Shown here: positions 60,847 to 64,000 of the stretch, in pieces | Position numbering within the stretch: the first letter of the stretch is position 1 | Layout of the letters: every line of letters begins with the position of its first letter | Assembly: GCF_003955685.1 (NCBI RefSeq) | Contig: NZ_RXHJ01000006.1 | Span: forward strand, 1 to 64,000 | Reading direction: 5' to 3' | Source: Corynebacterium hylobatis | GTDB lineage: Bacteria > Actinomycetota > Actinomycetes > Mycobacteriales > Mycobacteriaceae | Length of the DNA: 64,000 bases | Notes under the pieces: model-generated | The model's database searches: none | The model's input: only the letters and a program-made list of their open reading frames with translations | What the model was told of the DNA's origin: nothing | Translations under genes and position numbers: made by a program

Positions 60847-61917
60847 ATGGGTTCAGGCAAAGTCAGCATGCGGTGGCTCATCGTCGTCCCCGCCTCCGTG
60901 CTCCTCGGCCTGCTCTTCGCCTGGTGGAACGTACCCGCCGGCTGGATCCTCGCCGGCATCCTCGCCGCCGGCGCCACAGCACTCCTCGGCCGCGCGGAAC
61001 TTCCTCTGAACACCTACGTCAACCGGGTCGGCCGCGGCACGATCGGCATGCTTGCCGGCATCCCCCTGGCCGGGGTGCCGCTGGCGGAACTTGCGGGCTA
61101 CCTCGCGCCGGGACTGGTGGTGGCGTTGGTCATCGTCGTCGCGGGCATCGCCGGCGGACTGCTGCTGGCGCGCATGGAACCGGAGCTCAGCCGGGAGACC
61201 GGTGTGCTGTCGATGCTGGCCGGCGGCTCCTCGGTGATGCCGGTGATGGCCCGGGAGCTGGGGGCGGATTTCCGTTATGTCGCACTCTCCCAGTATCTGC
61301 GCCTGCTCATCGTGTCGATGACACTGCCGCTGGTCACCGCTTTCTTCGCCACACCCGGGGCGGCAGGCGGGGTGACCCCGCCGGTGGTGAACTACTGGAT
61401 GTTCCCCGTGGTGCTGCTCATCGCCTTCTTCGGCGCGGATCTGGGCAGGTTGCTGCGCCTGCCCTCCCCCGGAGTCTTCGGCCCGCTGCTGATCACCGTC
61501 GTCCTCGGACTGCTGCTGCCAGCGGAGTGGTCGCTGCAGCCCCCGGAGTTCTTCCGCGTCTTCGCCTTCCTGGTGGTCGGCTGGATGTGTGGTGGGGCGC
61601 TCTCGCTGCCGGCGCTGAAACTCTTCGCCCGTCAGCTGCCGGCCACGCTCATCTTCATTGTCGGTCTGTCGGGGGTGTGCGCCCTGCTGGCCATCCCACT
61701 GGTGCCCTGGGTGGGCATCACCTACTTCGAGGCTTATCTGGCCACCAGCCCCGGTGCCATCGAAACAGCGCTGGCGCTGTCCTCGGAGGGCGGGGCCGGA
61801 CCGTCAGTCGTGGCGATCCAGCTCATCCGCCTGCTGGGGGTGCTGCTCATCGCGGGTTATCTGCCGCAGATCCTGCGGCTGTTCCACAGGGATCCGGACT
61901 CAGGAGGAGAGAAATGA
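60847..61917 (+). CDS. AbrB-family membrane protein, copy 1
   Basis: 356 residues with about ten helices forming two AbrB-duplication halves. Typical segments are 'GWILAGILAAGATALLGRAE', 'LSMLAGGSSVMPVMARELGA', and 'YFEAYLATSPGAIETALALS'. E. coli AbrB is a membrane protein sometimes called a regulator; members are likely transporters (ammonia monooxygenase-like annotation is historic). The stop overlaps the next gene's ATG (ATGA), and that gene is a close paralog. A heterodimeric complex is plausible. Confidence 0.86.
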   Translation: MGSGKVSMRWLIVVPASVLLGLLFAWWNVPAGWILAGILAAGATALLGRAELPLNTYVNRVGRGTIGMLAGIPLAGVPLAELAGYLAPGLVVALVIVVAGIAGGLLLARMEPELSRETGVLSMLAGGSSVMPVMARELGADFRYVALSQYLRLLIVSMTLPLVTAFFATPGAAGGVTPPVVNYWMFPVVLLIAFFGADLGRLLRLPSPGVFGPLLITVVLGLLLPAEWSLQPPEFFRVFAFLVVGWMCGGALSLPALKLFARQLPATLIFIVGLSGVCALLAIPLVPWVGITYFEAYLATSPGAIETALALSSEGGAGPSVVAIQLIRLLGVLLIAGYLPQILRLFHRDPDSGGEK

Positions 61918-62951
61918 ACTGGCGTTGGGCCGTGGTGATCCCCGCCTCCATCGGGCTCGGCTGGTTGTTCACGTGGTGGCAGGTACCGGCCGCCTGGATC
62001 CTGGCGGCCATCATCGCCTCAGGGACGACGGCGCTGGCCACCTCCGCGGAACTGCCCATCAACGACCACGTCTACCGCTTCGGCCGTGGTGTCATCGGCA
62101 TCCTGGCGGGCCTGCCGCTGGCGGCGGTCCCCCTGGCCACGCTGGGTGGGCTGCTCATCCCCGGCCTGCTGGTCTCCTTCGTCACTTTGGGCATCGGCGT
62201 GGCCGGTGGTCTGCTGCTGGCGAAACGGGAGCCCTCCGTCATACCGGAGACCGGGATCCTGTCCATGCTCGCCGGCGGGGCCTCGCTCCTGCCGGTGCTG
62301 GCGAAGGAACTCGGTGCCGACTACCGCTTCGTGGCGCTCGGCCAGTACCTGCGGCTGCTCATCGTGTCGATGAGTCTGCCGCTGATCACCGCCTTCTTCG
62401 AGGCCCCGGGTGGAACCGCAGCCGGGGGGCAGGCAGCCGGCCCGTGGTACATGTTCCTCGCGGTGCTGTTCATCGCCCTGTTCAGCGAGAGACTGGGCAG
62501 GCTCATCCGCCTGCCGGCCCCGGCGATCCTCAGCCCCATGCTGTTCACTGTCCTGATCAGTCTCGCCCTGCCGGAGGGATGGAGCCTGCAGCCGCCGGAG
62601 GCTTTCCGCATCGCGGCCTTCCTGGTCATCGGCTGGATGTGCGGTGGCGCGCTGTCCCTGCCGGCCCTGAGGGCCTTCGCCCGCCAGCTGCCGGCGACGC
62701 TGAGTTTCATCGTCGTGGTCATCCTGGCGTGCGCAGCCACCGCCTATCCCCTGCACCTGTGGCTGGACATCACCTATTTCGAGGCTTACCTGGCCACCAG
62801 CCCCGGTGCGCTGGAGACCGTCCTGGCGCTGTCCTCGGAGGGCGGGGCCGGACCGGTGGTGGTGACCCTGCAGCTGCTGCGGATGCTCACCCTGCTGGCG
62901 GTGGCCGGTTATCTGCCGCAGATCATCCGCCTGCTCACGCGGAAACGTTGA
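61914..62951 (+). CDS. AbrB-family membrane protein, copy 2
   Basis: 345 residues, clearly homologous end to end to the preceding protein: 'LSMLAGGASLLPVLAKELGA' and 'YFEAYLATSPGALETVLALS' differ at few positions. The most divergent part is the central loop near residue 165. The ATG at 61914 has AGGAGGAGAG upstream inside copy 1, and the two overlap by 4 nt. The pair looks like a local duplication that remained coupled. Confidence 0.86.
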   Translation: MNWRWAVVIPASIGLGWLFTWWQVPAAWILAAIIASGTTALATSAELPINDHVYRFGRGVIGILAGLPLAAVPLATLGGLLIPGLLVSFVTLGIGVAGGLLLAKREPSVIPETGILSMLAGGASLLPVLAKELGADYRFVALGQYLRLLIVSMSLPLITAFFEAPGGTAAGGQAAGPWYMFLAVLFIALFSERLGRLIRLPAPAILSPMLFTVLISLALPEGWSLQPPEAFRIAAFLVIGWMCGGALSLPALRAFARQLPATLSFIVVVILACAATAYPLHLWLDITYFEAYLATSPGALETVLALSSEGGAGPVVVTLQLLRMLTLLAVAGYLPQIIRLLTRKR

Positions 62952-62971
62952 TCCCGCTCCCCGACCGCGAC

Positions 62972-62977
62972 TAGCCT
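62972..62977 (+). promoter_or_regulatory. -10 element, pirin gene
   Basis: TAGCCT lies 7 nt before the ATG at 62985; no Shine-Dalgarno. Confidence 0.5.
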
Positions 62978-62984
62978 GATTGAC

Positions 62985-63686
62985 ATGTCAACTATCTATG
63001 TAGTCCGGTCCGGGGAACGCGACATCTGGCGCGATCCCGCGCTTATCTCCCGGCAGTCCTTCCCCGCCACCGGGAACTTCGACCTGGCGGCCAACGCCTT
63101 CGGCCTGCTCATGGTGCATAACGACGACGTCGTCGCACCCGGTGAGGGCTTCGACATGCACCAGCACGACAACGTCGAGATCCTCACGTGGGTCGTCGAG
63201 GGGCGCCTGCGCCACCGCGACAGCGGCGTGGCGGGCGCTACCGAGCTGGGGGCCGGTTCCGCCCAGCACATCAGCGCGGGTTCCGGGGTGCGGCATTCGG
63301 AGGTCAACGCCGCGGGCTACACCAGCCGTGAGCGCGTGCGGGTGGTGCAGTCCTGGCTGCCGGCCGATGTCCGCGACACCGTCCCCCGCCACGCCTCCCG
63401 GGACTTCAACGCGGAGCTGGCCGGCGGGGGCCTGGTGCAGATCGCCGGGCCAGGTTCTCCCCTGCCGCTGGGCACCACCGGGGCGGCGCTCTACGCGGCC
63501 CGTTCCACCGGAAAGGTGACGGTGCCCGCCGGAGCCTTCGTGCACCTCTACGTCATCGACGGGCAGGTGGGGGCGGCAGGTCACCACCTCGGGGAGGGTG
63601 ATGTCCTGCGCGCCACCGGTATCGAATCGTTCACCGTGAATGGCGAGGCCGAGATCCTCGTGTGGGTGATGGACCGGGGAATCTAG
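62985..63686 (+). CDS. Pirin-family protein
   Basis: A 233-residue bicupin. The N-terminal cupin has the metal ligands H59 and H61 in DMHQHDNVEIL, and H and E in SGVRHSEVN. The C-terminal cupin is beta-rich and lacks them. Bacterial pirins of this type (YhhW) oxidise quercetin in vitro or bind partner enzymes; the physiological role is usually unknown. Overlaps the convergent YciI gene by 4 nt. Confidence 0.9.
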   Translation: MSTIYVVRSGERDIWRDPALISRQSFPATGNFDLAANAFGLLMVHNDDVVAPGEGFDMHQHDNVEILTWVVEGRLRHRDSGVAGATELGAGSAQHISAGSGVRHSEVNAAGYTSRERVRVVQSWLPADVRDTVPRHASRDFNAELAGGGLVQIAGPGSPLPLGTTGAALYAARSTGKVTVPAGAFVHLYVIDGQVGAAGHHLGEGDVLRATGIESFTVNGEAEILVWVMDRGI

Positions 63687-64000
63687 GACTCGAACTCGCG
63701 GACCTCGATCGGCTGACGGCAGGCCGCGGAGGCCTGCTCAGCCAGCTTCCTGGCGCCAGCACGGCCATCGACCTCGACCACCCAGAAACCGCCGAGCTGC
63801 GCGCCCTCCCGGACGGGTGGTTCGTCGACACCCTTCGCGGTGACGATGTCGGCCTCCGAATGGAGCGCACCGACGAAGACGAGCCGGCCGTCATCAGCGA
63901 GCTGCTGGTTGAAGGCCGCGACGGCCGCGAAAGCCGCCTGCATCTCCTCCTCCGAGGCATAGGGTTCGGATCCCGGTGTGTGATGGACGGAGAGCATGAA
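63683..64000 (-). CDS. YciI/DGPF-domain protein, cut by the window edge
   Basis: The visible 105 residues form a YciI-like (DGPF) domain: 'FMLSVHHTPGSEPY', then 'AAFNQQLADDGRLVFVGALH', and 'GFWVVEVDGRAGARKLAEQA'. The ATG at 63995-63997 is probably not the start, since members begin M-K-Y-x-M-L about four residues earlier and the frame is open to the last base. The true 5' end is outside the window. YciI domains are ferredoxin-like, of unknown role, often beside ECF sigma-41 genes. Confidence 0.82.
   Translation of the reverse strand, partial: FMLSVHHTPGSEPYASEEEMQAAFAAVAAFNQQLADDGRLVFVGALHSEADIVTAKGVDEPPVREGAQLGGFWVVEVDGRAGARKLAEQASAACRQPIEVREFES

Overview
The window reads as about 64 kb of a high-GC mycolic-acid actinobacterium, most likely a Corynebacterium. 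It carries the arabinogalactan and mycomembrane assembly locus: wzm/wzt galactan exporter, glfT1, GtrA-family protein, dprE1, dprE2, aftA and one emb gene. A single Emb instead of EmbC/A/B, together with pat, a DASS dicarboxylate carrier and the adjacent gltBD, points to Corynebacterium rather than Mycobacterium. This assignment rests on gene content and recalled synteny, not on a search.

Layout. 0-6 kb: a PAS protein and a queuosine salvage group (GluQRS, YhhQ-type transporter, Tgt), with an MMPL transporter upstream of tgt. 6-18 kb: five tRNA genes (Ser-CGA, two identical Arg-ACG, Ser-GCT, Ser-TGA) among tadA, tyrA, a dicarboxylate carrier, mgtE, an aromatic aminotransferase (pat) and a molybdopterin group (moaD, moeA, moaB, moaE, moeB-rhodanese). 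18-36 kb: the cell-wall locus, interrupted by a DUF559-type gene, by two tiny paralogous hydrophobic peptide genes, and by a 538-bp gene-free stretch before dprE1. 36-42 kb: gltB/gltD with a possible AmtR operator. 42-64 kb: housekeeping and accessory genes: a PrsW-like protease operon, M13 peptidase, lipoprotein phosphoesterase, BrkB, oxidoreductases, an alkyltransferase-like protein, HrpB, tandem AbrB paralogs, pirin and a truncated YciI gene.

Working together. DprE1/DprE2 make decaprenyl-phospho-arabinose, which AftA and Emb use. GlfT1 starts the galactan that Wzm/Wzt are thought to export. TadA should convert A34 to inosine in the two Arg-ACG tRNAs. Tgt and GluQRS act in sequence on tRNA-Asp if a queuine-type base is imported.

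Expression signals. Many genes have a TAnnnT hexamer 6-8 nt before the start codon and often no Shine-Dalgarno, as expected for leaderless mRNAs; this fixed several starts. tRNA genes and convergent gene pairs are followed by long GC-rich hairpins without U tracts.

Most notable: a Tgt lacking all three zinc cysteines; the two small peptide genes with a shared upstream motif; an aminotransferase-fold protein without its PLP lysine; palindromic repeats, two of which share arm sequences; and a nuclease-like gene coupled to glfT1. No prophage, IS element or CRISPR array was seen.
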